Below are positions 23,251 through 31,669 of a stretch of 64,000 nucleotides of DNA, piece by piece. The notes below the pieces were generated by a model. That model was not told the origin of the DNA. It did not search any database and saw only the letters and a program-made list of their open reading frames with translations. Where the stretch lies: contig JAJFMD010000005.1 of assembly GCA_021772335.1 (NCBI GenBank), forward strand, positions 62,001-126,000, written 5' to 3'. Source of the DNA: Chlamydiota bacterium (GTDB lineage Bacteria > Chlamydiota > Chlamydiia > Chlamydiales > Rhabdochlamydiaceae). Within the stretch, counting starts at the first letter, position 1. Each line of letters begins with the position of its first letter. A program made the translations under genes and the position numbers.

Positions 23251-24418
23251 CTTTTTGATGTTGTCGAAGATTGTCATGAGCAAGCTTTTGAATTTTTCTG
23301 TAAATCAATGTTTGATCTCCCAAAAAGTATGTCGCGATATCTTCAATACTTAAGCCTGGATAAAGAAGCGCATTGCGATCTAAATCACAATAAGTTCCTT
23401 GATCCTTAAAGCGGATAAAATTGGCAGAGGTCTTCCATACTGCTTGTTCAAAAGGATCAAGACTTGAAGCTTGCTTATACTCAGCATAAGGAAGAGAATT
23501 AAAAGAGCAAACATCTTCAATTGTACGATCTTTAAAGTAAAATGGATCGCGTAGAATAGCATAGTTAAAAGCTGCTTGAGCTTTAGCAAGAGCGATTAGA
23601 TTTTGCTGTTGATGTTCTTGTATCAACGCATTTTTTTGCACTTTTTCGAGTAGCTCATTTTGCTTCTTCTTGTTTTTGTGCTTGTTGACAATTTTTGTGC
23701 ACGCTTCTGTATATTCAAAACGCAAAGCATCAAGGCCGTTTATTGCCTCTTCATATTGGTTTTCCCAAAATTTATAGCGTGCAATTAATGGTTTAAATAA
23801 GTCTCTGCTATTTCCAAATTCTTTCGCAACTTGAGCAACTTCATCGATATTCGTGCGATTGTAAAAAGGGTTTAGATGATGATATTGAGCAAAGTACTCG
23901 CTATCTGATAATTGATCGAGTTTCATTAACTCATCATGGACGCCTTTTTCGACATGAGCAACTTTCTTATGAGGTAATGATTTATTAACAAGTGCTTGAT
24001 AACCTTTAAGAATAGGGTATGTTAATGCCATAGCTCCGACTCCAACTATAGGTACAGCAAACCAAGGACAAAAGATCCCCGTTGTAATAATTCCGGCAAT
24101 CGCTAGAGCAAGATAAAAGACGAGCATTGTTATTGCTAATGCCTTGAGCATGTTTTCTTTGCCTTTATGTTTTTTATAGATCTGATGACTGTTTGTGGTA
24201 ACGTAAGGGTGAAGATTTGCGGTTGAAACATTTTCCCAATCTCTTTTTTGAAAGAAGTCACGAGCCATGTCCTCTGTACAATTCAATGGAGTGGGCATAG
24301 GAATGTGGGAATCATTAACTGGATCTAATCCATAACGATCCATCACACCTTTCATATCAGCTTGGTGTCCTTCATACGCACTAAAATTAGCGAGAGTATC
24401 ATTATATATTTCAGCCAT
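23243..24418 (-). CDS. Inc-like protein with paired hydrophobic segments (paralog 1)
   Basis: The 391-residue protein has no signal peptide. Two adjacent hydrophobic stretches at about residues 92-113 and 118-136 are separated by a short turn with the motif TTGIFCP. The rest is charged and largely helical. Paired hydrophobic lobes of this kind are the hallmark of chlamydial inclusion-membrane (Inc) proteins delivered by type III secretion. It is clearly paralogous to the next gene upstream: after the hydrophobic pair both have YP-(I/V)-LKGY, then (V/I)EKGV and KLD-L-S. No enzymatic motif is seen. The location is inferred. Confidence 0.65.
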   Translation of the reverse strand: MAEIYNDTLANFSAYEGHQADMKGVMDRYGLDPVNDSHIPMPTPLNCTEDMARDFFQKRDWENVSTANLHPYVTTNSHQIYKKHKGKENMLKALAITMLVFYLALAIAGIITTGIFCPWFAVPIVGVGAMALTYPILKGYQALVNKSLPHKKVAHVEKGVHDELMKLDQLSDSEYFAQYHHLNPFYNRTNIDEVAQVAKEFGNSRDLFKPLIARYKFWENQYEEAINGLDALRFEYTEACTKIVNKHKNKKKQNELLEKVQKNALIQEHQQQNLIALAKAQAAFNYAILRDPFYFKDRTIEDVCSFNSLPYAEYKQASSLDPFEQAVWKTSANFIRFKDQGTYCDLDRNALLYPGLSIEDIATYFLGDQTLIYRKIQKLAHDNLRQHQKAS

Positions 24419-24477
24419 AATAACCTAATTGTTTAGTTAATTTTTATATATTATAGTTTAATTAACTAATAAAATAA

Positions 24478-24512
24478 ACAAAAAAACCCTTCTCTTTATT
24501 CAAGAGAAGGGT
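24478..24512 (-). terminator. Rho-independent terminator after Inc-like paralog 2
   Basis: On the minus strand a perfect 11-bp stem (ACCCTTCTCTT 24486-24496 with AAGAGAAGGGT 24502-24512, 5-base loop) is followed directly by a run of T residues. It ends the sufE - Inc-like paralog 2 transcript 30 bases after the stop and separates it from paralog 1. Confidence 0.88.
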
Positions 24513-24541
24513 AATATTAAAAATTTAATTTACAGTCGGGT

Positions 24542-25849
24542 TTATTTAGGATCTAGATCTGGGGTAAGCATCAACGATGCTAGGTTTTTTATAGTACGAT
24601 TTGGATCTAAAACCTCGTCAAGCTGTAACCTTGAATCAATATTTTCAATTTGAGCGAACTCGAAATGTAGGCCCCATACTTCTTGCTTTGTGAGATGTAT
24701 TTTCTTTGTAGTAGGATCAGAGGACGCCTTTGTGGGCAAATCTTCCATGTAAAGAACAGCAGCTTGCTTGTAAGCTCCTAAGGGCAAGGGGTTTAGCTGA
24801 ACAACCTTGCTGAAGGGTTTTTTGCCGAAAAAGCACGGGTCTTTGAGAAGCGCAAATGTGAAGGCTGCTTGCATTTTTGATGCTGCCATCCCGTTGTTCA
24901 GCTGATGGTTCTCTATTTCATATTGTTTAGTTAGTTCTTTAGTGTATCTAGCCTGCTTGGTTTCATTCTTTTGCTTATTGTTAATATCAGCAATATTTTT
25001 TTGAAAATCTTGATTTCTTTGAGGAATACGATCACCAAACTTCTTAAATTCACCTTGCCAAAAGAGATGGCGAGCTACAGCAAACTTGTAAGCTTTTTCT
25101 TGAATTTTGAGCATTTTAAGAACGTCATCATAATTACTTGGAAGAAGATCCGCGTAGTTAGTTCGAAATTCTTGAGAGGATAATTTATCGAGTTTTTTAA
25201 ATTCCTCATTGACGCCCTTTTCAATTTGGGCGATTTGCTGATTAGTCTTTGCCTTGCGATCAATTGATGCATAGCCTTTTAAAACAGGATAAATCATTAC
25301 AAGAGCCGCAATAGCAGTAAGAGGAAGAGCGAGTGGAGGTGCAAATAGACCCGTTAGTACAATTGCTCCAATCGCCAAGGCAATATAAGAGATCAAAAGT
25401 GCTATAGCAGCTGTTCTTAGAAGCGCAAATTTGATTTGGTGTGAACGTGCAAGTTTATGAGGATCTGAAGTAAATATAGTATGTAAATTTTTAGGGTCTA
25501 GATTTGTAGCCTGATGTGTATCAAAAAAATCTTTAGACGGTATAGTGAAAATTTCATTCTGACTTGCAAATCTGACATGCCTAGGATCTGCAGGAGGTGG
25601 GGTAGCTGCTCTTACAAAATTATCTGGTTTAAATAGAATAACTGGATGAGCGGTACTAAATTTATCCAAATGCTGGTTAACAACATTAGCGACTTTTGCA
25701 TCAGATCTTTCTCCAGCAGTCAAACCTTGCGCTGCTAAAGTTTCTTCATAGGTTGTCCAAATTTGATCTATTTCGTGCTGAGGTAGGTTATACTGTATCG
25801 AAAGACCTGGATTGGCATCTGTATTTTGGTCACGACTAACTGTACTCAT
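24542..25849 (-). CDS. Inc-like protein with paired hydrophobic segments (paralog 2)
   Basis: The 435-residue protein has two hydrophobic segments at about residues 145-168 and 171-190, joined by the motif LTGLFAPP. A proline-rich stretch (ATPPPADPR, around residues 81-90) precedes them. The C-terminal half is charged and helical. It shares with paralog 1 the order hydrophobic pair, LKGY, IEKGV, KLDKLS and the late segment PLGAYKQAA. This supports a tandem duplication of an Inc-type membrane protein. The start overlaps the end of sufE by 14 bases. Confidence 0.65.
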   Translation of the reverse strand: MSTVSRDQNTDANPGLSIQYNLPQHEIDQIWTTYEETLAAQGLTAGERSDAKVANVVNQHLDKFSTAHPVILFKPDNFVRAATPPPADPRHVRFASQNEIFTIPSKDFFDTHQATNLDPKNLHTIFTSDPHKLARSHQIKFALLRTAAIALLISYIALAIGAIVLTGLFAPPLALPLTAIAALVMIYPVLKGYASIDRKAKTNQQIAQIEKGVNEEFKKLDKLSSQEFRTNYADLLPSNYDDVLKMLKIQEKAYKFAVARHLFWQGEFKKFGDRIPQRNQDFQKNIADINNKQKNETKQARYTKELTKQYEIENHQLNNGMAASKMQAAFTFALLKDPCFFGKKPFSKVVQLNPLPLGAYKQAAVLYMEDLPTKASSDPTTKKIHLTKQEVWGLHFEFAQIENIDSRLQLDEVLDPNRTIKNLASLMLTPDLDPK

Positions 25850-26324
25850 GATTTATATCCTTTGATTTAGATTGATTTTGAATAATAACTTTAATCGCAT
25901 CTTGCTTCATCCTTAAATATAAGCTATGTAATCCATTAGAGCGACTTGGGGATAACGAAGCGTAGATATCGAGCTCTTCTAGGAAATGGGGTGGGCATTT
26001 AAGGATTGCTTCAGGTGATTCACCGTCATAGCAACCGATGAGTAATGCGGCAAGGCCACGTGAGATAAGCGCCTCACAGAAAACTTGAAATGATATTTGA
26101 TTGTTTTCACAGGAAGATTTCAAATAAAGAGTGCTTTGGCAGCCAAGTACAAGATTCTCTTCTATATGGTAGTCAGAAGAAAGAGAGGGGAGTTCATTGC
26201 CAATTTCAATGATTTTATAGTATTTTTGTTCGGGTGAAATGCAGTTGTCAAAAAGCATTTTAATTTGGTGTTGCTTTTCAAGACATGTTGGAAATAAAGC
26301 GGTAATTTCATCAGTATTAGACAT
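25836..26324 (-). CDS. sufE: SufE-family cysteine desulfurase partner
   Basis: The 162-residue protein matches SufE/CsdE, which accepts sulfur from a cysteine desulfurase for Fe-S cluster assembly in the cytosol. The active-site loop is LVLGCQSTLYL with Cys62, preceded by KYYKIIEIGNELPSL and followed by SRGLAALLIGCYDGESPEAIL. The C-terminal LSPSRSNGLHSLYLRMK is typical. Its stop overlaps the start of an Inc-like gene. The 303-base upstream region separates it from the divergent infA. Confidence 0.9.
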   Translation of the reverse strand: MSNTDEITALFPTCLEKQHQIKMLFDNCISPEQKYYKIIEIGNELPSLSSDYHIEENLVLGCQSTLYLKSSCENNQISFQVFCEALISRGLAALLIGCYDGESPEAILKCPPHFLEELDIYASLSPSRSNGLHSLYLRMKQDAIKVIIQNQSKSKDINHEYS

Positions 26325-26627
26325 CTTTACTCTTTAAAGAATCGGTTAAGATTTCAACTTTAAGGATAATTGTTGTTAATTGCAATCGAAAGATAGAGTG
26401 CATCGTAATAAAAGGGATATGCGAATTCAAAACATTCTTTTATTAAAGTAAACGCATGTATTTCATTAAATATAGAAAAACCTAAAGAGTTTGTTTGAGA
26501 GTGAAAAGGTTCTTGATTAAACCTAAATTTTAGAGAAGTTCTAAGCTGAAAAGGAACGGAGAAAACGCTTGACCTTTAAGGGGTTTTGTTATTTCATTTC
26601 CTCAGTAGAAATCAAAAAACAAGATTT
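26325..26627. other. Divergent intergenic region between sufE and infA
   Basis: No gene is seen. A TTGACC (26569-26574) lies upstream of infA, but its best -10 match (TATTTC at about 26590) has a spacer of only 15 bases, so the promoter is uncertain. The region must hold promoters for both directions. Confidence 0.4.
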
Positions 26628-26846
26628 ATGGCTAAAGAAGATTCGATCAAGCTGGAAGGAACTGTTGAGGAATTATTGCCTAACATGTCTTTTCAGGTAG
26701 CTTTGAAAAATGGAATGCGAGTCATTGCCCATTTATGCGGAAAAATGCGGATGAAAAACATTCGTGTTTTGGTTGGCGATGTCGTGACGGTGGAGATGTC
26801 CCCTTACGATTTGACTAAGGCTAGGATTGTTTACCGGCAAAAATAA
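26628..26846 (+). CDS. infA: Translation initiation factor IF-1
   Basis: The 72-residue OB-fold protein begins [19 protein letters not shown] and contains [30 protein letters not shown]. It matches IF-1 throughout. It binds the ribosomal A site during initiation. The frame is open 14 codons upstream, but the ATG at 26628 gives the family N-terminus. It leads the chlamydial infA - tRNA-Thr - tuf cluster. Confidence 0.97.
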   Translation: MAKEDSIKLEGTVEELLPNMSFQVALKNGMRVIAHLCGKMRMKNIRVLVGDVVTVEMSPYDLTKARIVYRQK

Positions 26847-26965
26847 ATTTTGACGGAGCGATCTTTATGTAAGTTAGAGAGGAAAGTAGTTGTTTTTATT
26901 TAATCAACACATTAAACTTGCCTGCTCTTAACAATCTCAAAGATCAATTCCAGAGGAAGGAAAGC

Positions 26966-27037
26966 GCCCAGATAGCTCAGAGGTAGAGCACTTGCATGGT
27001 AAGCAAGCGGTCGTAGGTTCAATTCCTATTCTGGGCA
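26966..27037 (+). tRNA. tRNA-Thr (GGT anticodon)
   Basis: This is a complete cloverleaf. The acceptor GCCCAGA pairs with TCTGGGC, with an A discriminator. The D arm contains TAGCTCAGAGGTAGAGC, the anticodon arm is CTTGC-ATGGTAA-GCAAG (anticodon GGT), and the T arm contains GGTTCAATTCC. No CCA is encoded. It lies between infA and tuf, as in other Chlamydiae. Confidence 0.96.
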
Positions 27038-27092
27038 AGGCTCGAGATGATATTTATTAAATTATGCACAGTCCATACGGAGGATACTAGGA

Positions 27093-28277
27093 ATGGCTAA
27101 AGAAGCATTTCAACGGAACAAACCCCACATTAACATAGGGACAATTGGCCACGTTGACCACGGAAAGACTTCCCTAACAGCTGCGATCACAAAAGTTTTG
27201 TCGGAAAAGGGAGGTGCGAAATTTAAAGATTACGCTTCTATCGATAATAGTCCAGAAGAGAAGCAGCGCGGAATTACAATTAACGCATCTCATGTTGAGT
27301 ACGAAACCGATAGTCGTCATTATGCGCACGTCGATTGCCCAGGTCACGCTGACTATGTCAAGAACATGATTACTGGTGCGGCTCAAATGGATGGTGCGAT
27401 CCTTGTTGTTGCGGCAACAGATGGTGCGATGCCTCAAACAAAAGAACACATTCTGCTAGCGCGTCAAGTTGGAGTTCCTGCGGTTGTTGTTTTCTTAAAC
27501 AAGATGGACATGATCGGCAAGGGCGACGAAGACCTCGTTGAGCTTGTTGAAATGGAGCTTGGTGAATTGCTAGAAGCTCAAGGCTATAAAGATGTGCCAA
27601 TCATTCGTGGTTCTGCTCTTAAAGCTCTTGAAGGCGATGCTGAATATGTTAAGTCTATTGAAGAATTAATGAAGCAAGTCGATGAGAAAATCCCAACACC
27701 TGAGCGTGAAACGGACAAGCCATTTCTTATGCCTGTTGAGGACGTCTTCTCGATTTCAGGTCGCGGTACGGTAGCTACTGGTCGTGTAGAGCGTGGTATT
27801 ATTAAGCCAAACGATAAGATTGAAATTGTTGGTTTGCGTAATACTCGTGAATCTGTAGCAACTGGTCTTGAGATGTTTAACAAAACTCTTGATGATGCGC
27901 GTGCAGGAGAAAACGTTGGAGTTCTTTTGCGTGGTGTTGAAAAGAATGATATTGAGCGTGGAATGGTACTTGCTGCTCCTAAGACCTGCAAGCCACACAC
28001 AAAATTCAAAGGAACGATTTACGTTCTTACTAAAGATGAAGGTGGACGTCATAAGCCATTCTTCACTGGTTATCGTCCTCAGTTTTATTTCCGTACGACA
28101 GATGTTACCGGTACTGTCACACTTGCAGATGGTGTAGAGATGGTAATGCCTGGTGATAATGTTGAATTAACTGGAGAGCTGATCGCTCCGATTGCAATGG
28201 ATGAAGGCATGCGTTTTGCGATTCGCGAAGGCGGACGTACAATTGGTGCTGGAACGATTACAAAAATTATCGAGTAG
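27093..28277 (+). CDS. tuf: Elongation factor Tu
   Basis: The 394-residue GTPase delivers aminoacyl-tRNA to the ribosome. G1 is [11 protein letters not shown]3 is [12 protein letters not shown] and G4 is [17 protein letters not shown] marks switch I. Domain 2 begins near [16 protein letters not shown], and domain 3 ends [15 protein letters not shown]. The ribosome binding site GGAGG lies about 10 bases before the ATG. The length is normal. It is flanked by tRNA-Thr and tRNA-Trp. Confidence 0.99.
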   Translation: MAKEAFQRNKPHINIGTIGHVDHGKTSLTAAITKVLSEKGGAKFKDYASIDNSPEEKQRGITINASHVEYETDSRHYAHVDCPGHADYVKNMITGAAQMDGAILVVAATDGAMPQTKEHILLARQVGVPAVVVFLNKMDMIGKGDEDLVELVEMELGELLEAQGYKDVPIIRGSALKALEGDAEYVKSIEELMKQVDEKIPTPERETDKPFLMPVEDVFSISGRGTVATGRVERGIIKPNDKIEIVGLRNTRESVATGLEMFNKTLDDARAGENVGVLLRGVEKNDIERGMVLAAPKTCKPHTKFKGTIYVLTKDEGGRHKPFFTGYRPQFYFRTTDVTGTVTLADGVEMVMPGDNVELTGELIAPIAMDEGMRFAIREGGRTIGAGTITKIIE

Positions 28278-28292
28278 TCAGCAGAAAATTTT

Positions 28293-28324
28293 AAAGACTC
28301 TTTTTCAAGTGAAGAAGAGTCTTT
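28293..28324 (+). terminator. Hairpin after tuf
   Basis: AAAGACTCTT (28293-28302) pairs perfectly with AAGAGTCTTT (28315-28324), and inner bases extend the stem. The T-run after it is short. A second hairpin, GATTGCAT / ATGCAATC (28325-28351), follows directly before tRNA-Trp. Together they could give partial termination or RNA processing. Confidence 0.55.
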
Positions 28325-28361
28325 GATTGCATAGAAGAATAATATGCAATCAAAGAATTAT

Positions 28362-28434
28362 GGGTGTGTAGCTCAGTTGGTAGAGCAGCGATCTCCAAAG
28401 TCGCCGGTCGGGGGTTCGAATCCCTCCGCACTCG
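28362..28434 (+). tRNA. tRNA-Trp (CCA anticodon)
   Basis: Cloverleaf: acceptor GGGTGTG with CGCACTC (two G-U pairs), D arm TAGCTCAGTTGGTAGAGC, anticodon arm GCGAT-CTCCAAA-GTCGC (anticodon CCA), T arm GGGGTTCGAATCCC. No 3' CCA is encoded. It sits between tuf and secE, the standard chlamydial and general bacterial position. Confidence 0.96.
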
Positions 28435-28465
28435 CATGATAAATTATTCGGTGATGGAGTTGTAA

Positions 28466-28729
28466 ATGCTCGATGTAGTCGATGCAAAAGCTAAACGGTT
28501 GACAAAGAAAGTGGAGAAAAAGAAGCAACAGAAAAGAGTTGGTTTTCTTCAGCAAGTCAAAGATGAATTAAAGAAGGTGACATGGACCTCAAAGAAGGAA
28601 TTGTTTTTATGTACAAAGATTGTGGTCGGAGTAACGGTTGTCTTTGGGATGGGGATTTATGTTGCCGATTTAGGAATCAAGGGTGCGCTAGGACTGATAG
28701 GCAGTTTTGTGCGTTTAATCCTCGGTTAG
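28466..28729 (+). CDS. secE: Preprotein translocase subunit SecE
   Basis: The 87-residue inner-membrane protein has a charged N-terminus, the conserved amphipathic helix FLQQVKDELKKVTWTSKKEL (about residues 27-46) and one membrane segment (IVVGVTVVFGMGIYVADL). It is the small essential subunit that clamps SecY. It directly precedes nusG. Confidence 0.95.
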   Translation: MLDVVDAKAKRLTKKVEKKKQQKRVGFLQQVKDELKKVTWTSKKELFLCTKIVVGVTVVFGMGIYVADLGIKGALGLIGSFVRLILG

Positions 28730-28747
28730 ACAGGCTGTAGAGGTTTC

Positions 28748-29296
28748 ATGCAAAATTGGTATGTCGTTCAGGTAATATCTGGAAAAGAAAAATTGATCAA
28801 GAGAGCACTTGAGGAAAATCAAGAAGCTCAAGGTGTGAATGAATTAATCAGTGATATACTCGTTCCTACTGAAAATGTCGCTGAAGTTAAGCAGGGTAAG
28901 CAGCGCGTTATGGAAAAACGCCTTTGGCCTGGTTATATTCTCATGCATATGGAGCTTACGGATGATACATGGATGTATGTTGAGAATACAAACGGAGTTC
29001 TCGGATTTTTAGGTGGTGGTAAACCTGCCCCATTAACTGAGGCCGAAGTTCTAGAGATTCTCAAAGAGGTTGAGGAAAAGAAAAAGGATGTTGTTCAGAA
29101 GCACCGCATTAAAATTGGTGATCGTGTCAAGATTGTCGATGGTGTTTTCGTCAACTTTGTCGGTAGTGTAATTGCAGTTGATAATGACAAGGGACGTCTT
29201 AGCGCAATGGTTGCAATTTTTGGAAGAGAAACGCGCTGCGATGATCTCGAATTCTGGCAAGTTGAGCAAGTCCCTGAAGATTATGTTGAAAATTAG
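28748..29296 (+). CDS. nusG: Transcription termination/antitermination protein NusG
   Basis: The 182-residue protein has the NGN domain (NWYVVQVISGKEKLIKRAL; KRLWPGYILMHMELTDDTWMYV; FLGGGKPAPLTEAEV) and a C-terminal KOW domain (KIGDRVKIVDGVFVNFVGSV). It binds RNA polymerase and modulates pausing and Rho action. It follows secE by 18 bases and precedes rplK by 16. Confidence 0.98.
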   Translation: MQNWYVVQVISGKEKLIKRALEENQEAQGVNELISDILVPTENVAEVKQGKQRVMEKRLWPGYILMHMELTDDTWMYVENTNGVLGFLGGGKPAPLTEAEVLEILKEVEEKKKDVVQKHRIKIGDRVKIVDGVFVNFVGSVIAVDNDKGRLSAMVAIFGRETRCDDLEFWQVEQVPEDYVEN

Positions 29297-29312
29297 AATA
29301 AGGAAATAAGTT

Positions 29313-29741
29313 ATGGCGAAAAAGAAACTCGTCAAAGTAATTAAGTTGCAACTTCAAGCTGGTAAAGCTACTCCAGCCCCACCAACGGGACCTGCCCTTG
29401 GAGCTGCTGGTGTTAATATCATGGGATTTTGCACTGAATTTAATAAAAGGACGCAAGATAAAGCGGGCAGTATTCTCCCCGTTGAAATATCTGTATTTGC
29501 CGATAAATCATTTACGTTTGTCACAAAAGAACCGCCTGTCTCTCAGTTAATTCTGAAAGCAGCAGGGATTAAATCTGGTTCCGGAGTTCCTAATAGGGAT
29601 AAAGTTGGCAAGCTTACAATGCAACAGGTAATGCAAATCGTCAAACAAAAGTACCCTGATTTACGTGTGCGTTCTGAGGATGCGGCTGCTAAAGTCGTTA
29701 TGGGAACAGCACGTTCGATGGGTGTAGATATTGAAGGTTGA
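29313..29741 (+). CDS. rplK: 50S ribosomal protein L11
   Basis: The 142-residue protein has [22 protein letters not shown] with the [10 protein letters not shown] and [13 protein letters not shown] series, and ends RSMGVDIEG. It binds 23S rRNA at the GTPase centre. AAGGAAATAAG upstream contains the ribosome binding site. Confidence 0.98.
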   Translation: MAKKKLVKVIKLQLQAGKATPAPPTGPALGAAGVNIMGFCTEFNKRTQDKAGSILPVEISVFADKSFTFVTKEPPVSQLILKAAGIKSGSGVPNRDKVGKLTMQQVMQIVKQKYPDLRVRSEDAAAKVVMGTARSMGVDIEG

Positions 29742-29788
29742 GTAACAAAAGAATGTTGCTAAACCTATTTATAGAAGGCTAATTGACT

Positions 29789-30487
29789 ATGATGCAAAAA
29801 AGTAAAAGAAATCGGGAGATAGTGAAGAATTTCGATCCGGATAAATTATATTCGCTCGAAGAAGCTATCGAAATATTAAAAAAATGCCCTCCAGTTAAAT
29901 TTGATCAGTCTATTGAGGTTTCCTTAAAGACAGGTTCAGATCCTCGTAAAGCTGAACAACAAATTCGCGGTACAGTTTCAATGCCACACGGCACTGGAAA
30001 AACTGTTCGAGTTTTGGCGTTTGCTAAAGGTGATAAACTTAAGGAAGCTCAGGATGCTGGCGCAGATTTTGCTGGAAGTGAAGATCTTGTTGAAAAGGTT
30101 AAGGGCGGTTGGACCGATTTCGATATAGTTGTCGTGACACCTGATATGATGCGCGAAGTTGGAAAGTTAGGTAAAGTGCTTGGACCGCGGGGCTTAATGC
30201 CAACGCCGAAAGCTGGTACTGTCACTAATGATCTTGCTAAAGCAATTCAAGAAATCAAAGCGGGTAAGATCGAGTATCGTATTGATAAAGGTGGGGTGAT
30301 CAACAACCTAGTTGGAAAACTCTCTTTTTCAAATGAGCAACTAATCGAGAACATTAGTACACTGCTTACACTCCTTTCAAAATCAAAACCAGCATCGGTT
30401 AAAGGTAATTTCTTTAAATCGCTGTCTATCTCATCAACGATGGGGCCTGGTTTGAAAATCGATCTACACAGCATAGAAGACATATAA
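29789..30487 (+). CDS. rplA: 50S ribosomal protein L1
   Basis: The L1 protein carries the family signature [20 protein letters not shown] (about residues 122-141) and [15 protein letters not shown]. It builds the L1 stalk and in many bacteria represses its own operon. The start is ATG 29789 or 29792; a TTG at 29783 is closer to AGAAGG (29772-29777) and cannot be excluded. The length of about 232 residues is normal. Confidence 0.97.
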   Translation: MMQKSKRNREIVKNFDPDKLYSLEEAIEILKKCPPVKFDQSIEVSLKTGSDPRKAEQQIRGTVSMPHGTGKTVRVLAFAKGDKLKEAQDAGADFAGSEDLVEKVKGGWTDFDIVVVTPDMMREVGKLGKVLGPRGLMPTPKAGTVTNDLAKAIQEIKAGKIEYRIDKGGVINNLVGKLSFSNEQLIENISTLLTLLSKSKPASVKGNFFKSLSISSTMGPGLKIDLHSIEDI

Positions 30488-30502
30488 GGTTGGAAAAATA
30501 GT

Positions 30503-31030
30503 ATGAGAGAAGAAAAACAATTACTCCTCGATGACATCAAAGATAAGATAAATAGCTCTTCGGCTTTTGTCGTAGCTAATTATCAAGGTTTAGGATCAGC
30601 GCTTTGTCATAATCTCCGTACATCGATAGCGAAGTGTGGTGGAGATTTTGAGATTGTAAAAAAGCGTATTTTTCTTAAGGCGGCAGAGCAAATTGGCATT
30701 AAAGTCAATTTTCATGACCTACCTGGCCATATTGGCATTGTTTTCGCCATTGATGATCCTGTCACAGTGGTAAAAGCTGCTTTTGATTTCGCCAAGGAGA
30801 ATAAAAAAACTCTAACATTTATTCAGGGACGCTTTGAAGGTCAAGACTGTTCAGCTGATGATGTGAAGGAAATCTCAAAACTTCCATCAAAAGATCAGAT
30901 GCGCAGTGAGTTACTTGGTCTCTTCGAAGCACCAATGTCTCAAATGCTTTCAGTTATGGAAGCTCTACTTTTAAGTCCGATATATTGTTTGGAAAATAAA
31001 GTAGAACAGAATGAAGGATCTAGTAATTAA
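30503..31030 (+). CDS. rplJ: 50S ribosomal protein L10
   Basis: The 175-residue protein has the L10 pattern FVVANYQGLGSALCHNLRTSI, then FEIVKKRIFLKAAEQIG, and a C-terminal helix that anchors L7/L12 dimers. It sits between rplA and rplL as usual. Confidence 0.95.
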   Translation: MREEKQLLLDDIKDKINSSSAFVVANYQGLGSALCHNLRTSIAKCGGDFEIVKKRIFLKAAEQIGIKVNFHDLPGHIGIVFAIDDPVTVVKAAFDFAKENKKTLTFIQGRFEGQDCSADDVKEISKLPSKDQMRSELLGLFEAPMSQMLSVMEALLLSPIYCLENKVEQNEGSSN

Positions 31031-31086
31031 AGTTTAAATTTAACGAGATTGCGTAACAATCTTAAAGTAATGCGAGAGGTATTAAA

Positions 31087-31482
31087 GTGAGTACAGAGCA
31101 AGTTATTGATGGTTTAGTAGAAAAGCTTAGCGAGCTAAGCGTGCTCGATATGTCAAAGCTCAAGAGCAAACTCGAAGAAAAATGGGATGTTAAAGCTGCT
31201 GCAGGTGCACCAATGATGATGGCTGCTCCGGCTGCCGAAGCTGGCGCTGCTGTAGAAGAAGCAACTGATTTTCAGGTAGTTTTAGAGAGCGTTCCTGCTG
31301 ATAAGAAAATTAGTGTCATTAAAGTTGTTCGAGAAGTTTCTGGACTTAACTTAAAAGAAGCTAAGGATCTTGTAGAAGGAGCTCCTAAAGTTCTTAAGGA
31401 ATCAGCACCTAAAGCGGAAGCAGAAGAAATCAGTAAGAAAGTTACTGATGCTGGTGGAAAAGCGGCTCTTAAGCCTCTATAA
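31087..31482 (+). CDS. rplL: 50S ribosomal protein L7/L12
   Basis: The 131-residue protein starts at GTG 31087. It has an N-terminal dimerisation helix (VEKLSELSVLDMSKLKSKLEE), an alanine-rich hinge (PMMMAAPAAEAGAA) and the C-terminal factor-binding domain (KISVIKVVREVSGLNLKEAK). Multiple copies form the L12 stalk. Confidence 0.97.
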   Translation: MSTEQVIDGLVEKLSELSVLDMSKLKSKLEEKWDVKAAAGAPMMMAAPAAEAGAAVEEATDFQVVLESVPADKKISVIKVVREVSGLNLKEAKDLVEGAPKVLKESAPKAEAEEISKKVTDAGGKAALKPL

Positions 31483-31498
31483 ATCCTATGATTTTTTA

Positions 31499-31564
31499 AC
31501 AGCGAGAGTGATTGTATCGCACTATTGTGATGTAATTCTTAGTGAAATTCACTTTCTCGCTGTT
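31499..31564 (+). promoter_or_regulatory. Long hairpin between rplL and rpoB
   Basis: AACAGCGAGA (31499-31508) pairs perfectly with TCTCGCTGTT (31555-31564), and inner segments can extend the stem. The position matches the rplL-rpoB attenuator/RNase III site of enteric bacteria. No long T-run follows, so processing or partial attenuation is more likely than full termination. Confidence 0.6.
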
Positions 31565-31669
31565 ATATAGGGATCGATTCATCATGATTAATCACCACTG
31601 AATGATGAATTCGAGTTTAGTTAATGGTGATAGTTATAATGTTACAAAGCTTATCAGGAGCCATTGTCA

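Noticed and set aside
26569-26595. TTGACC with TATTTC as infA promoter
   Set aside because: The spacer is only 15 bases and the -10 match is poor; kept only as a remark in the intergenic entry.
27584-28009. Long antisense open frame inside tuf
   Set aside because: It mirrors codon usage of the highly conserved tuf gene, has no ribosome binding site and no protein-like features.
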